64,000 bases of DNA from CALINF01 sp039980455 (GTDB lineage Bacteria; Pseudomonadota; Gammaproteobacteria; Pseudomonadales; Halieaceae): NCBI GenBank assembly GCA_039980455.1, contig JBDXCG010000003.1, positions 1,426,001-1,490,000 on the forward strand, written 5' to 3'. A program made the position numbers and the translations under genes. Under the pieces are notes generated by a model. The model ran no database searches. It had not been told where the DNA came from and was given only the letters and a program-made list of their open reading frames with translations. Positions 35,295-43,523 of the stretch are shown here, piece after piece (the first letter of the stretch is position 1; the number at the start of each line of letters is the position of its first letter).

Positions 35295-36047
35295 TCACAC
35301 TGACTGATAATAGACTACGCCCTGATCACAGAGCTGGTTCAATTGCTGCTCGATGAACCCCTGAAGATTGGTAGCTGGCACGTTCAGCTCTTTTGCCAGC
35401 AAAATCACTACGTTTTCGACAGTATGGTTACCCTCACGTACCAGCTCCAGCAAGCGAGCGGTCGCGGCGTTTGTTGCCATAAACTGTACGGCGTCAGAGG
35501 CATCGCGGTAAACCACTAGATAACAGGGTTCACCCGGCTCTTGGGGCCTGAATCCAGGGCCAATCTCGTGAACGGGCCATTTATAGCCCAATACCCATGC
35601 CAGCGGTGACAGCGCCACAAACGTAGATCCACTGTCGGTCATCGGAGCCGAGATGGGAAAGCTATCCTCAGACACATCCAACGCCAGTTCTACCCACTCA
35701 TAGTGGGCCAATTCTGCGATAAACGGCAGATCACACTCTCGGGGTGCAAAGTCCTCCATCAAGAAACGCAGAAACTCCTGACTAATCTCAAGAAAGTAAG
35801 GGGTATGGCAGCGATGGACGTCAATGAACTGGCGGACAAGACCATGCCAGTCTTCTTCCTCGTAGAGGCTGTGCAGTACGGGAAACCCCCCGCGAATGAA
35901 TCCCTCGATGTTGTTGTACACGAGGTCAAGATATACCTGTAATCGCCGTGCCTCTACACCTTCTGGCGGAGCTTCAGCCTCAGGGTTGCGCAAGAAGCGA
36001 GCCATCTTCATCTGGCTAGTTCGCAGCACTGATTCGCCCTGCGTCAT
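35295..36047 (-). CDS. hvfC: HvfC/BufC-like partner protein (DUF2063)
   Basis: 250 residues of the DUF2063 family: the N-terminal helical DNA-binding-like domain with RRLQVYLDLVYNNIEGFIRGGFPVL and HDIH-like HRCHTPYFLEISQEFLRFL, then a second domain whose C-terminal region (about 190-245) has a winged-helix flavour (ENVVILLAKELNV). In HvfABC and bufferin systems this protein binds the precursor and the DUF692 enzyme and is needed for modification. It overlaps hvfB by ATGA. A terminal DoxX-like hvfD gene is not present: MlaA follows. The symbol is by homology of the cluster, not by experiment. Confidence 0.88.
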   Translation of the reverse strand: MTQGESVLRTSQMKMARFLRNPEAEAPPEGVEARRLQVYLDLVYNNIEGFIRGGFPVLHSLYEEEDWHGLVRQFIDVHRCHTPYFLEISQEFLRFLMEDFAPRECDLPFIAELAHYEWVELALDVSEDSFPISAPMTDSGSTFVALSPLAWVLGYKWPVHEIGPGFRPQEPGEPCYLVVYRDASDAVQFMATNAATARLLELVREGNHTVENVVILLAKELNVPATNLQGFIEQQLNQLCDQGVVYYQSV

Positions 36048-36901
36048 CTGTTTCCTGCCCGGCTGAGTGATGCCTGCGAGGCGGCGCTTTGTAGCTCCCT
36101 AATCCGACTCACCTCTACTAACAATTTCTCCAAAGGTGGCAGGTTAAAATCTCTTTCCAGCAGCGTCGGCAATGGCCCTACGTATTGATACGCCTGTTCA
36201 AGTATTGCCCACACAGGGTCGATGACATCTGCGCCGTGCGTATCCACCTTCAGGTCGTCGGCCTCATCGTAGTGGCCAGCCACGTGAATGTAGACCGCCT
36301 TCTCTAACGGCAGGCTAGTGAGGAACTCAATTGGGTCATAACGGTGATTGATGCTGTTGACGTAGATGTTATTCACATCCAGCAGCAATTGCGCACCCGA
36401 TTCGTCCAATACGGCCCGGATAAACTCTGCTTCAGTCAGCTCCGTATGAGGTTGGGCGTAATAGGATGCATTCTCCAGCACTAGCGGGCGACCAATAATA
36501 TCTTGCACCTCTCGCACGCGTTGAGCTACGTGGTGCACTGCTTCCTCAGTGAAAGGAATTGGCAGCAGATCATACAGATGGCCTTCGGCGGCACAATAGG
36601 TGAGGTGCTCGCTGTAAAACGGTGCATTAATGTCGTCCATGAGGACTCTAACCGACTTCACCAGATCCGTATCGATGGGGTCAGGGCCGCCTATATCCAG
36701 TGACAAGCCATGCAGAGCAATCGTGTAGCGCTCGGCTAGGGCTCTGAATTGTTTACCCAGTCGCCCACCCACGCCAATCCAGTTCTCGGGGGCGATCTCC
36801 ATGAAATCGACACCTTCAGGAGCCATAGACGAAAGCGGACCCAAAAGGGCCCGCCTTAATCCGAGCCCTGCGCCATGCAGGTCTCGCTGTGAATCAGGCA
36901 T
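36044..36901 (-). CDS. hvfB: HvfB/BufB-like multinuclear iron-dependent oxidase (DUF692, MNIO family)
   Basis: 285 residues from the ATG at 36901, which overlaps the TAA of hvfA (TAATG); an in-frame codon 12 bases upstream is less likely. DUF692 TIM barrel. Metal-binding regions expected in MNIOs are seen: YSEHLTYC (Glu, His), LENASYY (Glu, Asn), LLLDVNNIYVN (Asp, Asn), HVAGHYD (two His, Asp), DTHGADV (Asp, His) and LLERDFN (Glu). Such enzymes oxidise cysteines of precursor peptides into heterocycles or thioamides with O2. The substrate is most likely the EGKCG repeats of the upstream gene. Cytosolic. Confidence 0.93.
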   Translation of the reverse strand: MPDSQRDLHGAGLGLRRALLGPLSSMAPEGVDFMEIAPENWIGVGGRLGKQFRALAERYTIALHGLSLDIGGPDPIDTDLVKSVRVLMDDINAPFYSEHLTYCAAEGHLYDLLPIPFTEEAVHHVAQRVREVQDIIGRPLVLENASYYAQPHTELTEAEFIRAVLDESGAQLLLDVNNIYVNSINHRYDPIEFLTSLPLEKAVYIHVAGHYDEADDLKVDTHGADVIDPVWAILEQAYQYVGPLPTLLERDFNLPPLEKLLVEVSRIRELQSAASQASLSRAGNR

Positions 36902-37254
36902 TAGCCGCCGCACTTACCTTCGCCGCACTTGCCTTCGCCTTCGCCTTTCTTGGCGTCGCCACATTTGCCTTCGCCGCACTTGCCTTCGCCTTCACCTTTC
37001 TTGGCGTCGCCGCATTTGCCTTCGCCGCATTTGCCTTCGCCTTCACCTTTCTTGGCGTCGCCACATTTGCCTTCGCCACACTTACCTTCTTTGTCGGTCT
37101 TCTCGCCGTGGTGAGCGAAGTTGGCCAGATCGTAGCCACCGCTTAGCTGCTGGGCAGAAAAAGGGTTAACTTCCGCAGATACCAGCGGAGCGATAGAAGT
37201 AGCCAAGAACGCTGCGCCTAATGCGGCAGCCAATGGTTTTTTAGATTGAGCCAT
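36901..37254 (-). CDS. hvfA: HvfA-like secreted precursor peptide with eight EGKCG motifs
   Basis: 117 residues. Sec signal peptide MAQSKKPLAAALGAAFLATS and onward to VSA (cleaved after A27), a linker (28-55) with NPFSAQQLSGGYDLANFA, then residues 56-117 made only of E, G, K, C, D and A. Eight EGKCG motifs are present, C59, C64, C76, C81, C93, C98, C110 and C115, arranged as four pairs separated by DAKKGEG. All cysteines of the mature protein are in these motifs. This matches Haemophilus HvfA and related copper-binding RiPP precursors, where MNIO enzymes convert these cysteines. ATG at 37254 with AGGGA eight bases upstream. Export before or after modification is unknown. Confidence 0.9.
   Translation of the reverse strand: MAQSKKPLAAALGAAFLATSIAPLVSAEVNPFSAQQLSGGYDLANFAHHGEKTDKEGKCGEGKCGDAKKGEGEGKCGEGKCGDAKKGEGEGKCGEGKCGDAKKGEGEGKCGEGKCGG
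36904..37089 (-). repeat. Tandem 51-bp repeats encoding paired EGKCG motifs
   Basis: Three full units of 17 residues (EGKCGEGKCGDAKKGEG) and a fourth partial one (EGKCGEGKCGG) lie at protein residues 56-117. The DNA copies are nearly identical, so copy number may vary by recombination or slippage. On the opposite strand the same bases give a Pro/Ser/Ala-rich or Phe/Ala-rich frame with no stop, which is an artefact of the repeat. Confidence 0.93.
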
Positions 37255-37285
37255 AATATTTTCCCTGTAGTTTTCGTTTTATTCA

Positions 37286-37320
37286 GTATGTACAACATTC
37301 GAAATGCTCCAGGGACATAC
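37286..37320. promoter_or_regulatory. Interrupted inverted repeat upstream of hvfA, possible operator
   Basis: On the + strand GTATGT (37286-37291) and ACATAC (37315-37320) are exact inverted arms, enclosing a near-palindrome CATTCGAAATG (37296-37306). It lies about 35-65 bases before the hvfA start codon, a sensible position for a regulator or sigma-factor site. I could not match it to a named promoter or metal-sensor box. Confidence 0.25.
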
Positions 37321-37465
37321 CCATGACAGCTTTCTTGCTAACTAGGACACAGTATCGCGAAGGAAGTTTCCACCAATCTGACGCAGAAATGGTAATTTTT
37401 CACATTTTTGGAGGCTTATCTGCTTTTTGTGGGTACCAAGCATCACCAGATCGGTGTTTTGGGGC

Positions 37466-40400
37466 TCAGTGAGGGTTGTTTTGCAGCCAGTCTTCAACCC
37501 GCTGCCACAGCTGCTTGAGCCGTTTTTCGGAAACAGCCCTACGCGTGCCCAGATTTTGTGCAAATAATGATACTCGAAACTCCTCCAGCAACCAGCGGTA
37601 CTGACATGCGTCATCGCACAGTTGCAGCAATCCCGGGCGATCTTTAAGCAAACCCGTTAACGGGTCAGATAGGCTAATGAGAAGCGCGACGTACTGGCTA
37701 TCTTTTGCTACTTGCCCCGAGAAGCGTTCCAGCCGATGACGCATGGCTTTCGCATAGCGCGGGTATTGTGCAAACCAGTCAGACGGCGTATCGCGAATGA
37801 AGCTTGCTCCCAGCAACCCCTTGAGCTGCTGCTCTATGTCCGCCCTGTTCTCGCCGAATTTGCCTTTGGGCATAGCTAAGAGCAATGTTTTAACTTCAAC
37901 AATCACCTGCAATGTATTTAGCAATGTTGCCTCTAGCGCCGAAGCACATTCCACTAACCGAGGCTTGGCCGATTCTAACGCTGATGCAAAGCTCTGCTGC
38001 GTACGAACTTCTTGAGCGTCAAGATCCATGGCATCGCGCAGTGCTCCGCAAATGATGTCTTCTAGCAGTGCAGCGCGCTCAAGGCCTGCGCCCGCCAGAG
38101 CAAGATTGAAGTGATTCCCCCGCAGCAGGTTCTTGCGCAAATATTTTACGGCCTGGGCGTTTTGCAGCAATGCCAGCCTCATCAAACCGTGCCGATGGGC
38201 CACCGCCGCCTCTGAAGGGTAGTCAAATAGCGCAATCGCCGCGCTATCGCCTCGATCAACTAGCGCAGGATAAGACAGAATCGATACACCAGCCTGTTTG
38301 AAGCGCCATTCACTGGGCAGCTCATCCATATCCCAACGCACAAGTCCCTCCCGCGCAGGTCCTTCCGATACCGTGTGCCCCGCGGGCTTTTCAGCACTAC
38401 CTCGCAGCCGCTGCACCAAGCTTGCTATATCCCTACCCTGAGCAAGCAGTTTACCTTTGGCATCGACTACACGCATGTTCATGCGGTAGTAATCATCCAG
38501 CGTGTCGACACTGAAATCGTTCGCGTTGATCCGCACGCCTGCCAGCTGCGTGAATACCTTGGCCAGCGCTTTATCGAGCGCCACATTAGCTGGCAATAAA
38601 GTATCTAATGCGCGATCAACGTAGTCAGGCACTGGCACCAGGTGCTTGCGCTGCGCTTTGGGCAAACTTTTCGCCAGCGCAATACACTTGTCTCGTAGCA
38701 TGCCCGGCACAACCCACTCGAAAAGCTGCTGAGGCACGCGATTCAGCAATCCGATTGGAACCGTGACAGACACACCGTCGGTGTCCTTACCCGGCTCAAA
38801 CTGGTAAGCAAGACGAAACTGCATATCCTCATAATCGAGTACGCCTGGAAACTGCTCTGTCAGTGCACTCCCCGGATCCCGTGCCATCAACAGCTCACGC
38901 GAAATCCGCAAATTCTGATCAGCCTCCGGGTTCTTCTTTAGCCATGACTGCAAGCGCCCTGCAGTGAACGCGTCCTCCGGTAATCTCTCATCGTAGAATT
39001 CAAACAGCACCTGCTCGTCAGCCACAATATCGCGCCTGCGTACACGTGACTCTAATTCTTCCAGTTCACGAAGAACCTTCATATTGTGCTTCAGGAACGC
39101 AGGAAACTGACGATAGCCTCCGGCCATCAAGCCTTCTCGAATCAGCAGCTCGCGAGCCTCGTGTGGATTGATATTGCCATAGTGTACGGTGCGCTTATCC
39201 ACCAACGTCAGTCCATAGAGACTGATCCGCTCGTAGGCCACTACCCGCCCACTACGACCCTGCCAGCGAGGTTCGTAGTAATGGTGCTTAAGCAGCGCAG
39301 GGTTTATATCCAGCACCCAGTCCGGATCTATGGCGCCCACCGTTCTTGCAAATACGCGGGATGTTTCTACCAGCTCCGCGGCAACCAGCCATTTCGGCGG
39401 TTTTTTGGATTGTGATGACCCGGGAAAAATCTGTAACTTGCGGTTGCGCGCTCCGAGAAAATCTCTCCCTTCATGTTGCTGGGCTATATTGCTGAGTAAT
39501 CCAGAAAGTAGAGCGACATGAACACCTTGATAGTTTTCATCCTCAGACAGAATTTTTTTGGCGCGAATACCCTGCGCTCTACAGGCAATCGTGAGCTGCG
39601 AATGAACCTCTCGCCATTCTCGAAGACGAAGAAACGACAAAAATTCCTTTTTGCACAGCTTGCGCAACTGGTTCTGGCTTAGCGCTTGACGCTGCTCCTC
39701 AAAGTACCGCCAAAGATTGAGCCAAGCCAGGAAGTCTGAGCGCGGATGCTTAAAACGCGCATGTAGCTGGTCAGACTGTTGCTGCTTGTCTGCCGGTCGT
39801 TCACGGGGGTCTGCAATAGCCAGCGCACTGGCGATCACCAGAACCTCTTCAAGGCAGTTCTGAGACTGCGCAGCAAGCACCATTCGCGCGAGCCTTGGAT
39901 CGGTCGGCAGGCGCGCCATACGCTTGCCTAACGGTGTGAGCTTACCTCCGGCGGTTACAGCACCTAATTCTTCCAACAACTTATAACCGTCGCGTACCAT
40001 GCGAGGATCTGGCGGATTAATGAACGGGAACCGGGTGACATCGCCCAGACGCAATTGCAGCATCTGCAAAATAACGGCGGCTAGATTAGTACGCTTTATC
40101 TCAGGGTCGGTAAATTCTGGCCGGCCCGCAAAATCCTCTTCAGTGTATAGACGCAGGCACACGCCCGATGCAACACGACCGCATCGCCCCTTGCGTTGAT
40201 TGGCACTGGCTTGCGATATCGGCTCAATCGGCAATCGCTGTACTTTTGTTCGAAAGCTATAGCGACTGATACGAGCCTCACCCGGATCGATTACATACCG
40301 TATACCCGGCACGGTAAGCGAAGTCTCTGCCACATTGGTCGCAAGTATCACTCGCATACCCCGTCGGCTATTAGTATCAAACACTCGCGTTTGTTCAGCC

Positions 40401-41209
40401 TGACTCAGGCGCGCGTAGAGCGGCAGAACATTGATATCCTGCTGATGGCGCAGATGCTTGGACAACTCCCGGATTTCACGCTCGCCTGATTGAAATACCA
40501 GTACATCTCCGCGAGGCCCGAAACGCCCAGAGCTGATATCCGCCACCAATTGCCCGATATGCTCAACGACGCCCTCATCGGTCTCTTGAAGCGGATCAAA
40601 GTAATGGGTTTCTACCGGGTAGGTTCGCCCGGAAACCTCTATAACCGGTGCATCGTTAAAGTGCTTTGAGAAACTGTCTACATCGATAGTGGCAGAGGTC
40701 ACGATAACTTTAAGGTCAGGACGTCGAGGCAGCAGCTGTTTCAGATAGCCCAAAATGAAATCGATATTCAGGCTGCGCTCGTGAGCCTCGTCGATAATCA
40801 AAGTGTCATAGGCTCGCAGCATCCTGTCGCGCTGCATTTCGTTCAACAGAATGCCATCAGTCATCAATTTGACTGCGGTCGCATCAGACACCTGATCAGT
40901 AAACCGAACCTGGTAGCCAACCAAGTCGCCTAGCGGGGTATCTAACTCCTGGGCTATTCGCGCAGCAACAGTACGCGCCGCCAACCGGCGAGGCTGCGTA
41001 TGCCCTATTCTCTGCTCCCTGCCACGGCCCAGCTCAAGGCAGATTTTAGGTATCTGAGTAGTCTTTCCTGACCCCGTTTCCCCCGCGACTATCACAACCT
41101 GATTCTCACTGATGGCACGTGCGATATCCGCCCGCCGTTCAACGACCGGCAATTCTTCGGGGAAGCGAATCGCGGGTATCACTCTGGAATGTGATGTTGC
41201 TTCAGTCAC
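37466..41209 (-). CDS. hrpA: ATP-dependent RNA helicase HrpA (DEAH box)
   Basis: 1247 residues, a normal HrpA size. Helicase motifs: GETGSGKTTQ (I, near residue 41), DEAH in LIIDEAHERSLN (II), VTSATID (III), and ANVAETSLTVPGIRYVID with QRKGRCGRVASG (V and VI). The helicase-associated HA2 domain follows, then a long C-terminal DUF3418-type region typical of bacterial HrpA. It unwinds and processes mRNA and aids ribosome rescue when ribosomes collide. Convergent neighbours none; it is the gene upstream (on the minus strand) of the hvf operon, with 211 bp between them. Confidence 0.96.
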   Translation of the reverse strand: MTEATSHSRVIPAIRFPEELPVVERRADIARAISENQVVIVAGETGSGKTTQIPKICLELGRGREQRIGHTQPRRLAARTVAARIAQELDTPLGDLVGYQVRFTDQVSDATAVKLMTDGILLNEMQRDRMLRAYDTLIIDEAHERSLNIDFILGYLKQLLPRRPDLKVIVTSATIDVDSFSKHFNDAPVIEVSGRTYPVETHYFDPLQETDEGVVEHIGQLVADISSGRFGPRGDVLVFQSGEREIRELSKHLRHQQDINVLPLYARLSQAEQTRVFDTNSRRGMRVILATNVAETSLTVPGIRYVIDPGEARISRYSFRTKVQRLPIEPISQASANQRKGRCGRVASGVCLRLYTEEDFAGRPEFTDPEIKRTNLAAVILQMLQLRLGDVTRFPFINPPDPRMVRDGYKLLEELGAVTAGGKLTPLGKRMARLPTDPRLARMVLAAQSQNCLEEVLVIASALAIADPRERPADKQQQSDQLHARFKHPRSDFLAWLNLWRYFEEQRQALSQNQLRKLCKKEFLSFLRLREWREVHSQLTIACRAQGIRAKKILSEDENYQGVHVALLSGLLSNIAQQHEGRDFLGARNRKLQIFPGSSQSKKPPKWLVAAELVETSRVFARTVGAIDPDWVLDINPALLKHHYYEPRWQGRSGRVVAYERISLYGLTLVDKRTVHYGNINPHEARELLIREGLMAGGYRQFPAFLKHNMKVLRELEELESRVRRRDIVADEQVLFEFYDERLPEDAFTAGRLQSWLKKNPEADQNLRISRELLMARDPGSALTEQFPGVLDYEDMQFRLAYQFEPGKDTDGVSVTVPIGLLNRVPQQLFEWVVPGMLRDKCIALAKSLPKAQRKHLVPVPDYVDRALDTLLPANVALDKALAKVFTQLAGVRINANDFSVDTLDDYYRMNMRVVDAKGKLLAQGRDIASLVQRLRGSAEKPAGHTVSEGPAREGLVRWDMDELPSEWRFKQAGVSILSYPALVDRGDSAAIALFDYPSEAAVAHRHGLMRLALLQNAQAVKYLRKNLLRGNHFNLALAGAGLERAALLEDIICGALRDAMDLDAQEVRTQQSFASALESAKPRLVECASALEATLLNTLQVIVEVKTLLLAMPKGKFGENRADIEQQLKGLLGASFIRDTPSDWFAQYPRYAKAMRHRLERFSGQVAKDSQYVALLISLSDPLTGLLKDRPGLLQLCDDACQYRWLLEEFRVSLFAQNLGTRRAVSEKRLKQLWQRVEDWLQNNPH

Positions 41210-41320
41210 GTGGATCTAATGATTACCTATTACTCTTTCTTCAGTGAAGCGCAGAACGTCGAAGCCAATGTGGGTTAATATCACCGCACATGCAATTCAA
41301 CATAGAGGATCATCCGGTCG

Positions 41321-41794
41321 ATGGCACAGCTTACCAACTTTACCTATGAAGAACTCGCCCTGGGTCAGACTGCAAGTTACACCAAAACAGTGACCGAACA
41401 GGATATACAGCTGTTCGCAGTCGTTTCAGGTGACATCAATCCAGTCCATCTTGACAGCGACTATGCCGCCACTACGCCATTTAAAGGACCTATTGCTCAC
41501 GGCATGCTAACCGGCGCTGTGGTATCTGCCGCAATTGCACTGCAACTACCAGGGCCCGGCACTATCTATCTGGGTCAAAATCTACGCTTTCGGCTGCCAG
41601 TCCGGCCGGGTGATACCCTCACAGTTACGCTTGAGGTGACGGAGCTCAAAGAAAAGCGCCATCAAGTTGTGTTGGACTGTAAGGTTACAAATCAGGACGA
41701 AAAACTGGTTGCCAGCGGGCTTGCCGACGTCATGGCTCCAACGCAGAAGCTGGCGATACAAGCTCCCTCTCTGCCCAGCGTCACTTTAAGTTGA
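41321..41794 (+). CDS. MaoC-type (R)-specific enoyl-CoA hydratase
   Basis: 157 residues, one hotdog domain. Hydratase 2 motif is present as GDINPVHLDSDYAATTPFKG, whose Asp and His are catalytic, followed by PIAHGMLTGA. Proteins of this size (PhaJ/MaoC) provide (R)-3-hydroxyacyl-CoA for polyhydroxyalkanoates or for fatty acid degradation. Its start lies 111 bp from hrpA and divergent. No PHA genes nearby. Confidence 0.9.
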   Translation: MAQLTNFTYEELALGQTASYTKTVTEQDIQLFAVVSGDINPVHLDSDYAATTPFKGPIAHGMLTGAVVSAAIALQLPGPGTIYLGQNLRFRLPVRPGDTLTVTLEVTELKEKRHQVVLDCKVTNQDEKLVASGLADVMAPTQKLAIQAPSLPSVTLS

Positions 41795-41805
41795 TCATCG
41801 TGTGC

Positions 41806-42303
41806 TCAGGCTGACTCGCCAGCGGGTCCTTCATCGGTAAATTGCGCTGGGTCCAGATACATCAGCTTCAACTGAACTGACGCCTGCTCGGTGCCAGAAT
41901 CGGACCCCAGCACCATCACATTGGGTTGGCTGTCCTCGTACGTCACTGCCGTTACGCCAAACATCAACATCTCTGGGCCGTCCTGAGCGGAAAACGCTGG
42001 AACATCTTTCGCACCCTGAAGCGCTTGCGAAAGATTAGAAAGCAGCAAGGAGAGGCTCGTTTTAAACGCGCCGAAATTCAAATTGCCAACAAACTCAGAC
42101 CCGTCGAGTTGAACGTCGAAGCGCACAATCGACTGGTCTTCCATTCGCACATCCGACAATGCCAGCGTTTTGCCTTCCGTCAGTACTTTAAACGCATTCT
42201 TTGCGTCAGTCCGAGTAGCCTCGACCAATGACCTATGAAGCAGGTTGATCGCGATAATCAGGAACTTTTCTCTGGAAATCGACTGGGTCTGGTATTCAGC
42301 CAT
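41806..42303 (-). CDS. Conserved protein of unknown function
   Basis: About 165 residues from ATG at 42303, which has GAGG five bases upstream; the frame extends another 6 codons. No signal peptide or TM. The sequence has a helical opening (EKFLIIAINLLHRSLVEATR) then an alternating beta-rich part and an acidic tail ending EGPAGESA. I do not recognise a family. It is convergent with maoC (11 bp) and divergent from the next gene. Confidence 0.65.
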   Translation of the reverse strand: MAEYQTQSISREKFLIIAINLLHRSLVEATRTDAKNAFKVLTEGKTLALSDVRMEDQSIVRFDVQLDGSEFVGNLNFGAFKTSLSLLLSNLSQALQGAKDVPAFSAQDGPEMLMFGVTAVTYEDSQPNVMVLGSDSGTEQASVQLKLMYLDPAQFTDEGPAGESA

Positions 42304-42446
42304 GTAAACCTCGTGCGGCAAAGGGCCGCAATTCTAATGCCTGCGCCCGATGATTGCCAGCGAGCAAGGCCCTCGCAGCAGAACCAATCCACTGCTTTTT
42401 TTGTTATCATTCAAGACCCTGGCAATCAAAACTAACACGCTACCTG

Positions 42447-43523
42447 ATGTATCACAGCACCCACCAACGACCAGCGCCACCCGCGCTGCTCCATTGCGCT
42501 GCACGACAATTGGCCGTGACCTGCCTGTGCCTGTTAACTCTGTCTGTAGCGTGGGGAGCAAACCGCCTGGACACCCTGACTACGCTCACACGTGAGCGAG
42601 AAATGTTAACGTCTGAGCTTGAGCAGTACCGCAAAACACTCGCTATGCTTCACACCGATGGCACTCCACCAGGGACCAGCTCAAACCCGGCAGTACGTAC
42701 ACTCGCCCAGGAAATGATCGGTATTCGTACGCGCCTGATCAGTATCACCGAAAAGGAGGTAACACTGCTGCAGGAAGAGATCCTACAGTCAAAATCATCC
42801 ATTACTACGAGCGACATGTCAGGCTTGAGTGGACAGGCAGATAACGAAATTGGTACTACGCCAGACGTAAAGGCGGCTACTGAAGGCAAGCCTCTACGCA
42901 TGTCTTCAGACATACCTACTAGTGCAGAAACAATCGCCATGGAGGTCGACGAAGTAGAACGATTACGGCAGCTTCTAACCGCTTACTATGTCGAGCAGCA
43001 AGAAGCGCTGAAAGTGATGCCCACCCAGGAGGAGCTTGCACAAAGAGAAGCAGCGGCAACTGCAGCCAATGCCACTGACCTCATACCCTTCAGCGCGGAC
43101 AAGCTACATTTGAACGGTGCTGAGGGTAGTACGGTGCTCACACAGTTTACTCAGCGACTGAGCGACCCATCCATATCTGAAAGTCGGCGGGATATGGCAC
43201 CCATCTGCACTTTTAAGACGCGCTTGTTCGGATCGCTGATCGCCAGTGAAAAGCGTAGTTTGCGTCCGGTTGGCAAGCACCATTATCTGGCGCGTGTACG
43301 GCTTCAACCCGGCGATACGACTTTGCGCATTAGGGACAATAGCTGGCAACTGAAACTACCCGCTGACGCCAGCGCAGAGGATTTTCTAGTCACGCTTTAC
43401 GCACCACCGGGGACCCAACCGGAGCTCCACCTGGTGAGCATTCAAGAACTCACCGCTACTGAGGGTGTCCATATTCCTGCCTGGCTCCCCAGCGAAATCG
43501 CTCTATCTGACCAAGGCGAATGA
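42447..43523 (+). CDS. Secreted or periplasmic protein with coiled coil, unknown
   Basis: About 358 residues from ATG at 42447. A hydrophobic N-terminal region (about LAVTCLCLLTLSVAWGA) looks like a signal peptide, longer upstream frames look unconvincing. The first third (about 40-110) contains heptad-rich segments such as LTREREMLTSELEQYRKTL and a second helix near 170-200. The last third is beta-rich with PGDTTLRIRDNSWQLKLP. The stop overlaps the start of mnmC (ATGA), so it is cotranscribed with it. No domain recognised. Confidence 0.7.
   Translation: MYHSTHQRPAPPALLHCAARQLAVTCLCLLTLSVAWGANRLDTLTTLTREREMLTSELEQYRKTLAMLHTDGTPPGTSSNPAVRTLAQEMIGIRTRLISITEKEVTLLQEEILQSKSSITTSDMSGLSGQADNEIGTTPDVKAATEGKPLRMSSDIPTSAETIAMEVDEVERLRQLLTAYYVEQQEALKVMPTQEELAQREAAATAANATDLIPFSADKLHLNGAEGSTVLTQFTQRLSDPSISESRRDMAPICTFKTRLFGSLIASEKRSLRPVGKHHYLARVRLQPGDTTLRIRDNSWQLKLPADASAEDFLVTLYAPPGTQPELHLVSIQELTATEGVHIPAWLPSEIALSDQGE

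Noticed and set aside
36801..37169. Open frames on the plus strand opposite the EGKCG repeats
   Set aside because: Low-complexity strings of Cys/Arg/Leu, Phe/Ala or Pro/Ser arise from GC-rich 51-bp repeats; the minus-strand product has signal peptide and is embedded in a known operon order.
37255..37330. ECF sigma promoter for hvfA
   Set aside because: A CGAA element exists but no matching -35 such as GTAACC at normal distance was found.
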